Assembly (NCBI GenBank): GCA_947373105.1
Contig: CANBWK010000005.1
Coordinates: forward strand, 1 to 64,000
DNA length: 64,000 nucleotides
Direction: 5' to 3'
From: Comamonadaceae bacterium
GTDB lineage: Bacteria > Pseudomonadota > Gammaproteobacteria > Burkholderiales > Burkholderiaceae_C
Both the position numbers and the translations under genes were made by a program. The notes under the pieces are model-generated. The model was not told the origin of the DNA and did no database searches. It saw only the letters and a list, made by a program, of their open reading frames with translations. This document shows, piece by piece, positions 40,174 to 49,198 of the stretch (its first letter is position 1; every line of letters begins with the position of its first letter).

Positions 40174-41658
40174 TCAGAGCTGAATCCAGGCGGTCTTCAG
40201 GTCCAGGTATTTGTCCATGGCGTGCATCGATTTGTCATGCCCGTTGCCCGACTGGCGCACCCCTCCCAAAGGCACTGTGATGTCTGGCCCGCCATAGGTG
40301 TTGACATGCACCAGCCCGGCCTTGATGGCGCGCACCATGCGGTGCGCCCGCGAGAGGTTGCCCGTCCACACCGCAGAAGCCAGGCCATAAGTCGTGTCAT
40401 TGGCCAAGCGAACGGCCTCGGCTTCGTCGTCAAACGGCAACACAGCGAGCACCGGTCCAAAGACTTCTTCGCGGGCCAGAGTCATGTCGGGCGTCACACC
40501 GTCAAACAAAGCGGGGGTCATGTAAAAACCCCCTGCCACTGGCGCAATCACCTCACCACCTACACGCCATCGTGCACCCTGCTCGCGGGCAGTATGTACC
40601 GCCTTCTGGTTGCGAGACAGTTGAGCGCGGCTGCAGACTGCGCCAATGTCGGTCATCACATCGAGCGGATCACCTACCCGCAGATTGGCGGCAATTTTTT
40701 GGAGCCGCTCGACAAACTCGTCGTGCACCGATCGCTGTACCAACAAGCGAGAGCCCGCCACACACACCTGCCCGCTGTTGCGGTAGATGCCCATGGCCGA
40801 CACCTTGGCCGCGTGCGCCAGATCGGGCGCATCGTCAAAAACGATGTTCGGCGATTTGCCCCCGAGCTCTAAGTAGACTCGCTTGAGGTTGGACTCGGCA
40901 GAGGCTTTGAGCAGCAAACGGCCAACAGGGCCGGATCCGGTGAAGGCCAGAATATCCACATCCATGTGCCGCGCCAGCGCATCACCTGTCACTGCGCCAG
41001 TACCGGTGACTACGTTGAGTACGCCCGCAGGCAAGCCCGCATCGAGACACAACTGCGCTAAGCGCAGCAACGACAGCGACGCATCTTCCGAGGGCTTGAG
41101 CACCACCGAGTTACCTGCAGCCAAAGCAGGCGCGATCTTCCAGGCGCCGATCATCAGCGGAAAGTTCCATGGCACGATGGCTGCGACCACGCCTACCGGC
41201 TCTTTGTGAATCAGGCCCAACGTACCGTCGGGCGTGGGGGCGATCTCGCCGTTGATCTTGTCCGCGCATTCGGCGTAATACCTGAAGGTGCCCGCCGCGC
41301 TGCCGGGCTCGGCCTTCCAGGCCATGGCGATTTCGGTGCCGTTATCGCGCACACCCAGCACCGCGAGTTCAGCATGGTGCGCCTCGATGCGATCGGCAAT
41401 TCGGTGGAGCACCTTCTTGCGCTCGGCAGGTGCCATGCGTGACCACACGCCCTGCTCAAAACTGCAGCGGGCGGCCTGCACAGCGCGGTCCACATCCGCA
41501 AGTCCTGCGGCGGCCAGGGTGCAGAGCGTCTGCCCGTCGATGGGTGAAACCACGGGCAAAGTCTGGCCGGATGATGCGGGCTGCCACTGACCGTCGATCA
41601 GCAGATCTTGGTTGGCAATGGGCAGGTGACGAAGCGCGTCGATGTGTTCTTGTTTCAT
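40174..41658 (-). CDS. NAD(P)-dependent aldehyde dehydrogenase (PuuC-like)
   Basis: 494 residues. The Rossmann and catalytic motifs are complete: IVPWNFPLMIGAWKIAPALA, FTGSGPVGRLLLKASAESNL, the general-base Glu in YLELGGKSPNIVF and the nucleophile Cys in YRNSGQVCVAGSRL. It is closest in pattern to gamma-glutamyl-gamma-aminobutyraldehyde dehydrogenase (PuuC) and related amino-aldehyde enzymes. Its operon partners, a GS-like ligase and an amidotransferase, agree with a gamma-glutamylated aldehyde substrate. GGGAGAAAG precedes the ATG. Confidence 0.9.
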   Translation of the reverse strand: MKQEHIDALRHLPIANQDLLIDGQWQPASSGQTLPVVSPIDGQTLCTLAAAGLADVDRAVQAARCSFEQGVWSRMAPAERKKVLHRIADRIEAHHAELAVLGVRDNGTEIAMAWKAEPGSAAGTFRYYAECADKINGEIAPTPDGTLGLIHKEPVGVVAAIVPWNFPLMIGAWKIAPALAAGNSVVLKPSEDASLSLLRLAQLCLDAGLPAGVLNVVTGTGAVTGDALARHMDVDILAFTGSGPVGRLLLKASAESNLKRVYLELGGKSPNIVFDDAPDLAHAAKVSAMGIYRNSGQVCVAGSRLLVQRSVHDEFVERLQKIAANLRVGDPLDVMTDIGAVCSRAQLSRNQKAVHTAREQGARWRVGGEVIAPVAGGFYMTPALFDGVTPDMTLAREEVFGPVLAVLPFDDEAEAVRLANDTTYGLASAVWTGNLSRAHRMVRAIKAGLVHVNTYGGPDITVPLGGVRQSGNGHDKSMHAMDKYLDLKTAWIQL

Positions 41659-41700
41659 TCTTTCTCCCTAAGTTCAATGGCGCAGTATTCGGACCAATTT

Positions 41701-42015
41701 TCAGTCGAGCACATGCAGCACGATGCCGTCCAGCGCAGCAGAGGCGATCAACTGGCAGCTCAGGCGGCTGCCGCTTTGGCGTGGCGAGATGACGATGTCG
41801 AGCATGGCATTTTCGACCTCATCCATGGGTGGACAGGCAGCGAGCCAAGCCTCATCGACATAAACATGGCAGGTGGCGCACGACAGGCAGCCGCCGCATT
41901 CGCCCGCGACCCCAGGGATGCTGTTCATCTGCGCGGCGTCCATCAGGTTGGTGCCGTCGTTCACGTCGTCGCTCACGCGATTGCCGTTGCTCATGATCCA
42001 GTGCACTTGGGGCAT
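41701..42015 (-). CDS. 2Fe-2S ferredoxin (adrenodoxin type)
   Basis: 104 residues. Three cluster ligands lie in GECGGCLSCATCHVYVDEAW and the fourth in RLSCQLIAS, the adrenodoxin/putidaredoxin arrangement. Such ferredoxins feed electrons to bacterial class I P450s, and a P450 gene lies 1.3 kb upstream in the same operon. No ferredoxin reductase is encoded in the window, so it must use one from elsewhere. It is co-linear with the GS-like (27 bases upstream) and aldehyde dehydrogenase genes. Confidence 0.92.
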   Translation of the reverse strand: MPQVHWIMSNGNRVSDDVNDGTNLMDAAQMNSIPGVAGECGGCLSCATCHVYVDEAWLAACPPMDEVENAMLDIVISPRQSGSRLSCQLIASAALDGIVLHVLD

Positions 42016-42042
42016 GGTTCGGTCTTTCAGATTTCAGAAATG

Positions 42043-43338
42043 TCAGATGAAACGGATGTAGTAATCACGCAGGGCGTCGCCTTCCAGGCCCGCCGTACGT
42101 TCAATTTCGTGGCGCTTAATGCCCACATGGTTGGCCACCAGACCTTCACCCAACGCTTGCGTGATCGCCATGTCGGCTTCCAGCGCGTCCAGCGCGCCGG
42201 CAAGGGTGTCAGGCACGCTCTGGGTGGCGTCTTTGTTTTCCAAGCAGTCACCCGTTTCGATGGACTGCAGTGCATAAGCATTGGCCACGCCCAGTCGCGC
42301 CGCCTGCAGCACCGCAGCTGTGTGGGTGTAGGGGTTGGCAGCAGCATCGCCCATGCGGTGCTCGATGCGCGCGCCGGGACCCGACTCGGCCGACAGGCGC
42401 ACTGTGACGCCCCGGTGGTCCACCGCCCAGTTTTGCCAAAAGCCCGAGAGACTGGCTGGTTGCAGGCGTTGGTAAGAATTGGCGCTCGGGGCCAGCAAAC
42501 CCGCCAGCGCCTGGTGGTGGTGCATGAGTCCGGCGGTGCAACCCAGTGTGAGGGCGTTGAACTGGCTGGCGTCGTGCCCGCCCGAGATCGCATTGTGGCC
42601 TTGGCCGTCGCGCAGGCTGAAGTTGATGTGCACGCCGCTGCCGCCCACCGTGAGGATCGGCTTGGGCATGAAGGTCAGCACGATGCCATGCTGGAAAGCG
42701 ACTTCGCGTGCCAGCAGGCGAAACAAAAAAATGTCGTCCACCGCCTTGACGGCGCGGTCGTAGGTCAGCGTGAATTCGAACTGCGGCGCGTCGTATTCGG
42801 TGTTCATGCTGTCAATTCGAAAGCCAGCGGCCGTGGCCTTTTCCCAAAGGGCATCGGTGAAGCCCCTCGGGTCGGAAAAGGGGCCTGTGGAATACACATG
42901 GGCCGCAGGCGTGTCATAAGGCTTGAGCGAACCATCGGGCTCGATCTGGAAGGCAAAGGCTTCGAGTTCAATGCCCACCATCGGCTCGTAGCCCACGGCC
43001 TGCCAGTCGGCCACGGCGCGCTTCAAGGCACTGCGCCCACACATGGGCAGGGGCGTGCCGTCGTTAGCTTTGAGGTCGCCAATCGCCACCTTCGTGAACG
43101 GCTGCCAGCCCGGGCGGATGTCTTCGGCGCTGTAGGCCACTTCCATGTCCGGCAGACCTTCCATGACCATGGCGCCAGGCGCAGGGATCAATTCTTTTTC
43201 ATACGTGACGCCAAAAGTGCCCCGGCAAAAGCGGGCACCGCCGCCTTGTCCGGGCTTGAGCGTGACGTATTTTCCTCGCGCTATGGCCAAGTGGTCGCAA
43301 AACAGCACCCGCAGGCGCTCGTGTGCAGCAGAAGTCAT
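42043..43338 (-). CDS. glutamine synthetase-like gamma-glutamylamide ligase
   Basis: 431 residues of the GS superfamily. Motifs are EGLPDMEVAYSAEDIRPGWQ, GIELEAFAFQIEPDG (metal Glu), NTEYDAPQFEFTL, SGVHINFSLRDGQGHN (metal His) and SAESGPGARIEHRMGDAAAN (Arg/Glu site). It resembles PuuA/IpuC enzymes that join glutamate to an amine at ATP cost, more than housekeeping GlnA, and lacks a companion glnK/glnA context. ATG 43338 is preferred, with AAGGGAA upstream; a reading to 43422 would overlap the P450 gene. In this operon it would protect an amine as a gamma-glutamyl amide before oxidation (inference). Confidence 0.85.
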   Translation of the reverse strand: MTSAAHERLRVLFCDHLAIARGKYVTLKPGQGGGARFCRGTFGVTYEKELIPAPGAMVMEGLPDMEVAYSAEDIRPGWQPFTKVAIGDLKANDGTPLPMCGRSALKRAVADWQAVGYEPMVGIELEAFAFQIEPDGSLKPYDTPAAHVYSTGPFSDPRGFTDALWEKATAAGFRIDSMNTEYDAPQFEFTLTYDRAVKAVDDIFLFRLLAREVAFQHGIVLTFMPKPILTVGGSGVHINFSLRDGQGHNAISGGHDASQFNALTLGCTAGLMHHHQALAGLLAPSANSYQRLQPASLSGFWQNWAVDHRGVTVRLSAESGPGARIEHRMGDAAANPYTHTAAVLQAARLGVANAYALQSIETGDCLENKDATQSVPDTLAGALDALEADMAITQALGEGLVANHVGIKRHEIERTAGLEGDALRDYYIRFI

Positions 43339-43348
43339 GGTATTCCCT

Positions 43349-44614
43349 TCAGATGAGGTGCATGCGCACCGGCAGGCGTTTGATGCCACAGACAAAATTC
43401 GATCGCAAAAAGGCGTGCTCACCCGTTTGCTCGATGCGGTCGACCCGCTTGATCAGCTCTTGCATCAAGACGCGCAACTCCAGCCGAGCCAGCCACATGC
43501 CCAGACAGGCATGCGCCCCACCCTGACCGAACGACAGGTGGCGGTTCACGCCCCGGTTCAGGTCAACGGTGAATGGGCGATCAAAAGCCTGCTCATCGCG
43601 GTTGCCCGAGATGAACCATAGCAGCACCTTGTCGCCCACCTTGACGCGCTTGCCGTGGTATTCGAAGTCTTCGGTCGCGGTGCGGCGAAAGTGCGTGGCG
43701 GGTGAGGCCCAGCGGATGAACTCGTCGGCCACGCCCTCCCAGGCGGCTTCGCTCTGCACCGCATTGAGCTGCGCCATGAGGCCCGGTTGGTTGGCCAGTG
43801 CGTGCAAGGCGGCGGCGATCGAATAGCGCGTGGTGTCGTTGCCCGCAGCCACCAGCAGGCAAAAGAAGTTGCGAAATTCGGTGTCGCTGATCACATTGCC
43901 CTGAGCGTCGGGCTGGGTGATCAGGTGCAGCACGCCGCTGGTGTCGCCCGCTGCGCGCTTGCGTTCCATCAACTGGGCCGCGTAGTCGAACAGGTCGGCC
44001 CCGGCGGGCGAGCGAAACGGCATGAAGCGGTAAGCCTCGGTGTCCATTTTGTCGACCACATGGCTCGTGAAATCGCTGTCGGTGTTGGCCATGAGCGCGT
44101 CGCCCTTGTCCACCAGCCAGTCCAGATCCTCCTCAGGCAGGCCCGCGATGCGCCCCAGCATGCGCATGGGCAACTGGCGGGCGATCTGGTGCGTGGCGTC
44201 AAACTCGCCCAGCGCCAGGGCCTGATCAAGGATACCCACACACAGCTCGCGGATCTGCTCTTCGTACAACGCCATCATGGGCTTGGAAAAGGCCTTGGCC
44301 ACCAGCATGCGGGTGCGGGTGTGCTCGGGCGGATCGGTCTCTTGAAAGGTGCGCCGCGCCATGTACTCCTCATGCGACTGGTCTTCCATGCGGATGCCCT
44401 GGGCCGAAGACAAGCGCTGGTGGTTGCGGTTGAGCTCCAAAATATCGGCATGCCGCGTGACCGACCAAAAGCCCTTGCCTTCGGACCAATCGCTCCAGGC
44501 CATCGGGTCTTCATCGCGCAGACGCTTGAAGGTGTTGTGCGGCGTGCCGTTCACATAGCTGTCATGGTCCGAAAGGTCTGCGTGGCCATCGTCGGTGGGT
44601 ATCCAAACGGTCAT
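43349..44614 (-). CDS. cytochrome P450 monooxygenase
   Basis: 421 residues, soluble bacterial P450. The I-helix oxygen-binding motif is LLVAAGNDTTRYSI (about residue 240-253), the K-helix ExxR is EFIR in ADEFIRWASPATHF, and the haem-Cys loop is HLSFGQGGAHACLGMWLARL (about 355-374). It likely receives electrons from the 2Fe-2S ferredoxin encoded in the same operon. It is flanked by a gamma-glutamyl ligase and an amidotransferase, so it may hydroxylate a gamma-glutamylated amine. It overlaps the upstream amidotransferase gene as ATGA. Substrate not deducible. Confidence 0.92.
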   Translation of the reverse strand: MTVWIPTDDGHADLSDHDSYVNGTPHNTFKRLRDEDPMAWSDWSEGKGFWSVTRHADILELNRNHQRLSSAQGIRMEDQSHEEYMARRTFQETDPPEHTRTRMLVAKAFSKPMMALYEEQIRELCVGILDQALALGEFDATHQIARQLPMRMLGRIAGLPEEDLDWLVDKGDALMANTDSDFTSHVVDKMDTEAYRFMPFRSPAGADLFDYAAQLMERKRAAGDTSGVLHLITQPDAQGNVISDTEFRNFFCLLVAAGNDTTRYSIAAALHALANQPGLMAQLNAVQSEAAWEGVADEFIRWASPATHFRRTATEDFEYHGKRVKVGDKVLLWFISGNRDEQAFDRPFTVDLNRGVNRHLSFGQGGAHACLGMWLARLELRVLMQELIKRVDRIEQTGEHAFLRSNFVCGIKRLPVRMHLI

Positions 44615-45336
44615 GTTGTTTCCCTTGCCTGTTCAAAAAACTGCACCATCCATTGACCGAACAGCGGCACATCGGCAGCGTTGGCCAGGCTGGCGTGGGC
44701 GCGGGCCAAAGTGGCAGCATCGAGCTTATCAGCCAGATACCCCAGCAAAGCCTGCATGAACACCAACGGCATTTCAGGGTGGTACTGCGTGGTCCAGATG
44801 TGTTGGCCGATCTGCATCGACGAGAAGGGGCAAAAATCGCTTCCACCAAGGCACTCGGCCCCCTCGGGCATGCGGGTGACTTGTTCGTTGTGGGCCGCCA
44901 TCAAGGTGATGGTGGTGTGAAAGGGCTGCATCCAAGCTCGCGCATGCTGCCAGTGCGTGGCCGCCGTTCCCAAACCCCAGCCCGCCGCGTTACGCGCCAC
45001 CTGCCCGCCCAGTGCCCGGGCCACGGCTTGGTGGCCAAAGCACAGGCCAATCAGCGGCTGGCGCGCCGCATGAACGGATCGGATAAAGGCCAGCAACGGC
45101 CCCACCCAAAGCAAGCTGTCATCGTTGACGGAGGCCGGGCTTCCGGTGATGACATAGCCGTCAAAGGCAGTGGCGCTCGGTGGCAAAATCCCGTCCATGA
45201 CAGGCACAACTGAATATTGCCAATCTGTCCTCAAGGGTTGAAGCAACTGCAAGACCTTATGTCCGTCATTGAGAAAATGCGAGGCAAATTCTGAGGTGTC
45301 ATTGTTGGTCAGCAAAATTGCTATTCGGCGCATCAT
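44611..45336 (-). CDS. class I glutamine amidotransferase (gamma-glutamyl hydrolase-like)
   Basis: 241 residues, with the nucleophile elbow LIGLCFGHQAVARALGG and the His-Glu pair in TTQYHPEMPLVF, so a complete Cys-His-Glu triad. No synthetase domain is attached. Free-standing members hydrolyse gamma-glutamyl amides (PuuD, IpuF) or transfer ammonia. Given the GS-like ligase in the same operon, removal of the gamma-glutamyl group at the end of the pathway is the best guess. Two adjacent ATGs (45336 and 45333) could start it. It is the first gene of the operon; an inverted repeat CTGACA-N5-TGTCAG lies 33 bases upstream. Confidence 0.85.
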   Translation of the reverse strand: MMRRIAILLTNNDTSEFASHFLNDGHKVLQLLQPLRTDWQYSVVPVMDGILPPSATAFDGYVITGSPASVNDDSLLWVGPLLAFIRSVHAARQPLIGLCFGHQAVARALGGQVARNAAGWGLGTAATHWQHARAWMQPFHTTITLMAAHNEQVTRMPEGAECLGGSDFCPFSSMQIGQHIWTTQYHPEMPLVFMQALLGYLADKLDAATLARAHASLANAADVPLFGQWMVQFFEQARETT

Positions 45337-45368
45337 CGGTCAGCTTTCAAAGATCACCCATGCTAATC

Positions 45369-45385
45369 CTGACACTTGTTGTCAG
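45369..45385. promoter_or_regulatory. inverted repeat upstream of the amine-oxidation operon
   Basis: CTGACA-CTTGT-TGTCAG is a perfect 6-base inverted repeat with a 5-base spacer. Its near edge is 33 bases from the first codon of the amidotransferase gene, where an operator is expected. The regulator is unknown; no regulator gene lies directly beside it, the nearest being the AraC gene at 45965. Confidence 0.4.
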
Positions 45386-45418
45386 CTATCAAGTTTGAGC
45401 AGCGCATCACTGGGGTTT

Positions 45419-45835
45419 TCACCCCCTTTCACTGGCCGCCTTCGCTGACAAATAGGCCTTGTAATCACCGCTCGGAATTCGTGTGAAGCCTTGTACACTT
45501 CGGTTGTAGAGATAGCACCAAACCTGATCAGGCAGTCCCTCAGCGGGTTGGACCAGGGCGATGCGTCGGCGTAAATATAAAGAAGCCGCATCGTTATCAG
45601 GGACCACCTCCTCCAGTTCATCCAGTTGCAACAAGAGGGGCATGGAAACGGCATATACCTCACCGGCGACTTTTGACAAGTCATTCGCCGGAGAATCAAT
45701 GATCCCTGGGTAATCTCCCAGGTCGTATAAATGCGCATGAACAAGCCCTGCGCCACGCACAGTGGCACCCTGAAGGAAGGAATGCAAGCGCAGCCCAGAC
45801 AGCAGAGTGCCATAAACAAAAATGAAATGTTTCAT
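45419..45835 (-). CDS. gamma-glutamylcyclotransferase-family protein
   Basis: 138 residues. The family start FIFVYGTLLSGLRLHSFLQG, then VHAHLYDLGDYPGIIDSPAN and the acidic region VYAVSMPLLLQLDELEEVVP containing the catalytic Glu, match the GGCT/AIG2-like fold. These enzymes release 5-oxoproline from gamma-glutamyl amines or amino acids. It lies 83 bases upstream of the gamma-glutamyl-type operon in the same orientation, and could clear gamma-glutamyl intermediates (inference). An overlapping frame at 45382-45819 shows no family features and is not real. Confidence 0.8.
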   Translation of the reverse strand: MKHFIFVYGTLLSGLRLHSFLQGATVRGAGLVHAHLYDLGDYPGIIDSPANDLSKVAGEVYAVSMPLLLQLDELEEVVPDNDAASLYLRRRIALVQPAEGLPDQVWCYLYNRSVQGFTRIPSGDYKAYLSAKAASERG

Positions 45836-45964
45836 GGATCAAAAGATTAACATGTTGAGCCGGAAAGACATATCGGCTTGCCCTGACGTCTTCAGTCTGC
45901 GCTGAAGCATCTTGCGGCCATAATCTGCCTTGATACAGACCGACTGACCGAATCCATCGTCTCG

Positions 45965-46924
45965 ATGACTCTAGCAAAATCCGTCCAACCGATCACTAGC
46001 ATTCTGAACACACAGGACATGGATCAACATGCCTGCGCGCAACAGGGCTGGGCGCTACATTACGAACAGCTCTCGCCTGGCCAGTTCAAAGGGCGCATCC
46101 ACCAAGTGCAACTGCCCGAGGTGACCCTGCTGCGAGAAGACACCAACATCGCCCTGCGCCAGCGTGGGCGCCTCGATGACAGCGTGTACGGTTTTGCCAT
46201 GGGGTTACAGGACACGTCGGATCTTTTCTTCAACGGCCAGCGCGTGCCTGAGCAAGCCATCATGTGCGGCAAGGGCGATGAGGTGGACTTGACCACCCCA
46301 CCCCACTTCACATTGATCGCGGTGGTGGTCGAGCGCAGCCTGCTCAACCCACTATGGGAGCGTATGTACCAAAAGCCCATGGCCCATTGGCTCGAAAAGC
46401 AGCTGGTACTTCAAACCTCAGGCATCAAGGCGCAAATTTTGCGCGACTTGCAGCTCACCGTTATGGACCAGGCTAGCACCCTGGCGAACCGCCAGCAGGA
46501 CCCACAGGCACTGCGACAACTGCGTGACGAGATTCTGATGGAATGGATCGAAGCCCTGCCTGAGAAGGTGGACACTTCCGAATTGCCGAATCTGGAGCGC
46601 CGCAAAAAACTGGTCGACCACGCCTGCGAACTGATGATGGGCCATACCGACGAGCCGCTGTCAATTCTGCAAGTGTGCAGCCATATAGGTACAAGCCGCC
46701 GCAAACTGAACTACAGTTTTCAGGATGTATTAGGCACCACGCCAGTTAAATACCTGCGGGCTTTGCGGCTTAACGGTGTTCGTCGCGGTCTGCGTGACGC
46801 AGCCAAAGGCGTCACAGTGCAAGACGTTGCAGCGCATTGGGGCTTTTGGCACCTGGGCCAGTTTGCCCAGGACTACAAGCGACTCTTCGACGAGTTGCCA
46901 TCCACCACATTGCGCCACCCATGA
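45965..46924 (+). CDS. AraC-family transcriptional regulator (EutR-like)
   Basis: 319 residues. The C-terminal double helix-turn-helix is clear: LVDHACELMMGHTDEPLSIL, VCSHIGTSRRKLNYSFQDVL, GTTPVKYLRALRLNGVRRGL, VQDVAAHWGFWHLGQFAQDY. The N-terminal sensor domain (WALHYEQLSPGQFKGRIHQV) is like that of EutR-type regulators. Because it reads away from the amine-oxidation genes and is the nearest regulator, it may control them or the exporter downstream, with which it overlaps by ATGA. The effector is unknown. Confidence 0.88.
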   Translation: MTLAKSVQPITSILNTQDMDQHACAQQGWALHYEQLSPGQFKGRIHQVQLPEVTLLREDTNIALRQRGRLDDSVYGFAMGLQDTSDLFFNGQRVPEQAIMCGKGDEVDLTTPPHFTLIAVVVERSLLNPLWERMYQKPMAHWLEKQLVLQTSGIKAQILRDLQLTVMDQASTLANRQQDPQALRQLRDEILMEWIEALPEKVDTSELPNLERRKKLVDHACELMMGHTDEPLSILQVCSHIGTSRRKLNYSFQDVLGTTPVKYLRALRLNGVRRGLRDAAKGVTVQDVAAHWGFWHLGQFAQDYKRLFDELPSTTLRHP

Positions 46925-47784
46925 ACAAACCCCAAACTCCCCACCTCATCGCCATACTGACCATGGTGGCCTCCATGGCCTGCTTGTCAACGCAAGACAC
47001 TTTCAGCAAAATTCTGATGCTCACGCTGACACCGATGATCATCATCTGGACTCGCTATGGCGTGCAGACGGCGATGATCACAGTGACCATTTTGCGAAAA
47101 AAATCGCCCCACTTATTCACAACCCAACAAGCCCGGCTTCATCTGTTGCGAGGCAGTTTGGTCGTGTGCGGTAGTCTGTTCGGTTATGGCGCACTTCAAC
47201 GCATCCCCGTTGCCGAATTCACAGCCATCTATTGCCTGGTGCCCTTGGCGGTCACCCTGTTAGCGCGCTTTGTTTTGAAAGAAAAAGTCAGTGCAATCGG
47301 CTGGCTTTTCATCGCAGGCGGCATGACAGGGGCTTTGCTGGTGGTTCGCCCCGGAGGAGACGTAGACCCAACCGGTGCGACCTTGGCATTGTTGGGGGTG
47401 ATCTGCTACACAGGCTTTCAAACACTCACCGGCTATCTGGCAAGAAAAGACTCCCCTTTAACCATCCAGTTTTTTACAAGCTTGCTGGGTTTTTCGGTCA
47501 TGAGCAGTGCGGTCCCATTCTTCTGGCCTGGCAGCATGACTGGGGCTGAATTGGGCTTGCTGGCCTTCGTCGCAGTGGCCGGATCCTACGGACAGTTTTT
47601 CATGGTCTTGGCGTTTGCCAAAGCGCCCGCCTCCGTCTTGTCGCCTTATTTGTACAGCGCCATTGGATTTTCTGCACTGGGCGGTTGGTTGATGTTCAAC
47701 CACCTGCCCGACCTGTGGGCACTGATTGGCATGCTCATGATTGCCGGTTTTGGCCTGGCATCCGTTTGGTCCAATCGGCGTTGA
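46921..47784 (+). CDS. EamA/DMT-superfamily transporter
   Basis: 287 residues with ten membrane segments in two EamA repeats; examples are LIAILTMVASMACLSTQDTF, LVVCGSLFGYGALQRIPVAE with FTAIYCLVPLAVTLLARFVL, and AVAGSYGQFFMVLAFAKAPA. DMT proteins usually export metabolites or drugs; the substrate is not deducible. ATG 46921 overlaps the araC-type regulator stop as ATGA, so regulator and exporter form one unit. A reading from 46837 would lie within the regulator gene. It converges on gudD with a 67-base gap that holds no convincing terminator. Confidence 0.85.
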   Translation: MNKPQTPHLIAILTMVASMACLSTQDTFSKILMLTLTPMIIIWTRYGVQTAMITVTILRKKSPHLFTTQQARLHLLRGSLVVCGSLFGYGALQRIPVAEFTAIYCLVPLAVTLLARFVLKEKVSAIGWLFIAGGMTGALLVVRPGGDVDPTGATLALLGVICYTGFQTLTGYLARKDSPLTIQFFTSLLGFSVMSSAVPFFWPGSMTGAELGLLAFVAVAGSYGQFFMVLAFAKAPASVLSPYLYSAIGFSALGGWLMFNHLPDLWALIGMLMIAGFGLASVWSNRR

Positions 47785-47851
47785 TTTTTTCGTCGTTGAC
47801 GAATGGCGATTGCACGGTCTTAGGTACCGATCACCAAGAATGAGTCTGTGT

Positions 47852-49180
47852 CTAACGTACCAAGCAGGGCTGCTTAGGGTTGAACTTCCAGTTGGGCAAC
47901 AGATACTGCATGGCCAAGGCGTCGTCGCGCGCACCCAAACCGTGTTGCAGGTAGAGTTGGTGCGCGGCTTCAACCTTGTCCATGTCCAGCTCAATGCCCA
48001 GGCCGCCTTGCTGAGGCACGTCGATAAAACCGTTGCGGATTTGCAGCGGCTCTTTCGTCAGGCGTTGTCCGTCTTGCCAGATCCAGTGCGTATCCATGGC
48101 TGTGACCCGGCCAGGTGCAGCGGCACCCACATGCGTGAACATGGCCAGCGAAATATCAAAATGATTGTTCGAATGCGAGCCCCAAGTCAGGCCCCAAGTC
48201 TGGCAGGCTTGTGCCACACGAACAGAACCCTGCATGGTCCAAAAATGCGGGTCTGCCAAAGGAATATCCACCGACTGCAACTGAATCGCATGCGCCATCT
48301 GTCGCCAATCGGTGGCGACCATGTTAGTGGCGGTGCGCAAACCGGTCTCACGACGAAACTCGGCCATGATTTCACGGCCGCTGAAGCCGTGCTCTGCACC
48401 GCACGGATCTTCGGCATAGGCCAAGATACCATGCATGTCCCGCATCAAGCGAACCGCATCTTGAAGTGGCCAGGCGCCATTGGGGTCCAGGGTGATCCGT
48501 GCCTTTGGAAAGCGCTCGTGCAAAGCCGTCACCGCGTCCACTTCGTCTTCACCGCGCAGGACACCGCCCTTGAGTTTAAAGTCATTGAAGCCATAGCGCG
48601 CATAAGCCGCTTCGGCCAACTTCACAATCGTCTCGGGCGTTAACGCTTCTTCGTGGCGCAGATGTGACCAATCGTTATCTGCATCAGGCTCACTGACATA
48701 AGGCAAATCGGTCTTGCGACGGTCCCCTACATAAAACAGATAACCGAGCATTTCTACTTTCTCGCGCTGCTGACCTTCACCCAACAAAGCAGCCACAGGC
48801 ACACCGAGAAACTGGCCTAACAAATCCAGCAACGCCGATTCGACTGCGGTCACCGCATGCACGGTAGTGCGCAGGTCAAAGGTCTGGAGGCCCCGACCAC
48901 TGGCATCGCGGTTACCAAAGGCAGTTTGCATGCTTTGCAAGACCGTCAAATACTTGCCCAAGGGTTGACCGATCACCAATTCCCGTGCGTCTTCCAGTGT
49001 TTGGCGAATGGCCTCTCCACCGGGAACTTCACCCACACCGGTGTGGCCCAGACTGTCCGTCAAGACCAACACATTGCGTGTAAAAAAAGGCGCATGCGCC
49101 CCGCTCAAATTCAAAAGCATGTCGTCGCGACCCGCAACAGGGATGACGCGCATGGCAGTGACAACGGGCGATGAGGTCAT
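47852..49180 (-). CDS. gudD: glucarate dehydratase
   Basis: 442 residues, enolase superfamily. It dehydrates D-glucarate to 5-dehydro-4-deoxy-D-glucarate. The active-site set is visible: KxK in [13 protein letters not shown], metal ligands in [27 protein letters not shown] and [11 protein letters not shown], and the His base in [16 protein letters not shown]. Length matches E. coli GudD. It is the last gene of a cluster with garD, a TRAP transporter and uronate dehydrogenase, which together would convert glucuronate and galacturonate. It follows garD by 18 bases. Confidence 0.95.
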   Translation of the reverse strand: MTSSPVVTAMRVIPVAGRDDMLLNLSGAHAPFFTRNVLVLTDSLGHTGVGEVPGGEAIRQTLEDARELVIGQPLGKYLTVLQSMQTAFGNRDASGRGLQTFDLRTTVHAVTAVESALLDLLGQFLGVPVAALLGEGQQREKVEMLGYLFYVGDRRKTDLPYVSEPDADNDWSHLRHEEALTPETIVKLAEAAYARYGFNDFKLKGGVLRGEDEVDAVTALHERFPKARITLDPNGAWPLQDAVRLMRDMHGILAYAEDPCGAEHGFSGREIMAEFRRETGLRTATNMVATDWRQMAHAIQLQSVDIPLADPHFWTMQGSVRVAQACQTWGLTWGSHSNNHFDISLAMFTHVGAAAPGRVTAMDTHWIWQDGQRLTKEPLQIRNGFIDVPQQGGLGIELDMDKVEAAHQLYLQHGLGARDDALAMQYLLPNWKFNPKQPCLVR

Positions 49181-49198
49181 GATTTTTCTTTGTAAAGA

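Noticed and set aside
41608-43356. Open frame of 582 codons on the plus strand
   Set aside because: It is antisense to the ferredoxin and GS-like genes, whose motifs are intact; long antisense frames are common at this base composition.
45382-45819. Open frame of 145 codons overlapping the cyclotransferase gene
   Set aside because: The overlapping frame at 45419-45835 carries the VYGTL and catalytic-Glu motifs; this one has none.
47790-47803. Hairpin TCGTC-GTT-GACGA between the EamA gene and gudD as a terminator
   Set aside because: The stem is short and no T-tract follows it on either strand.
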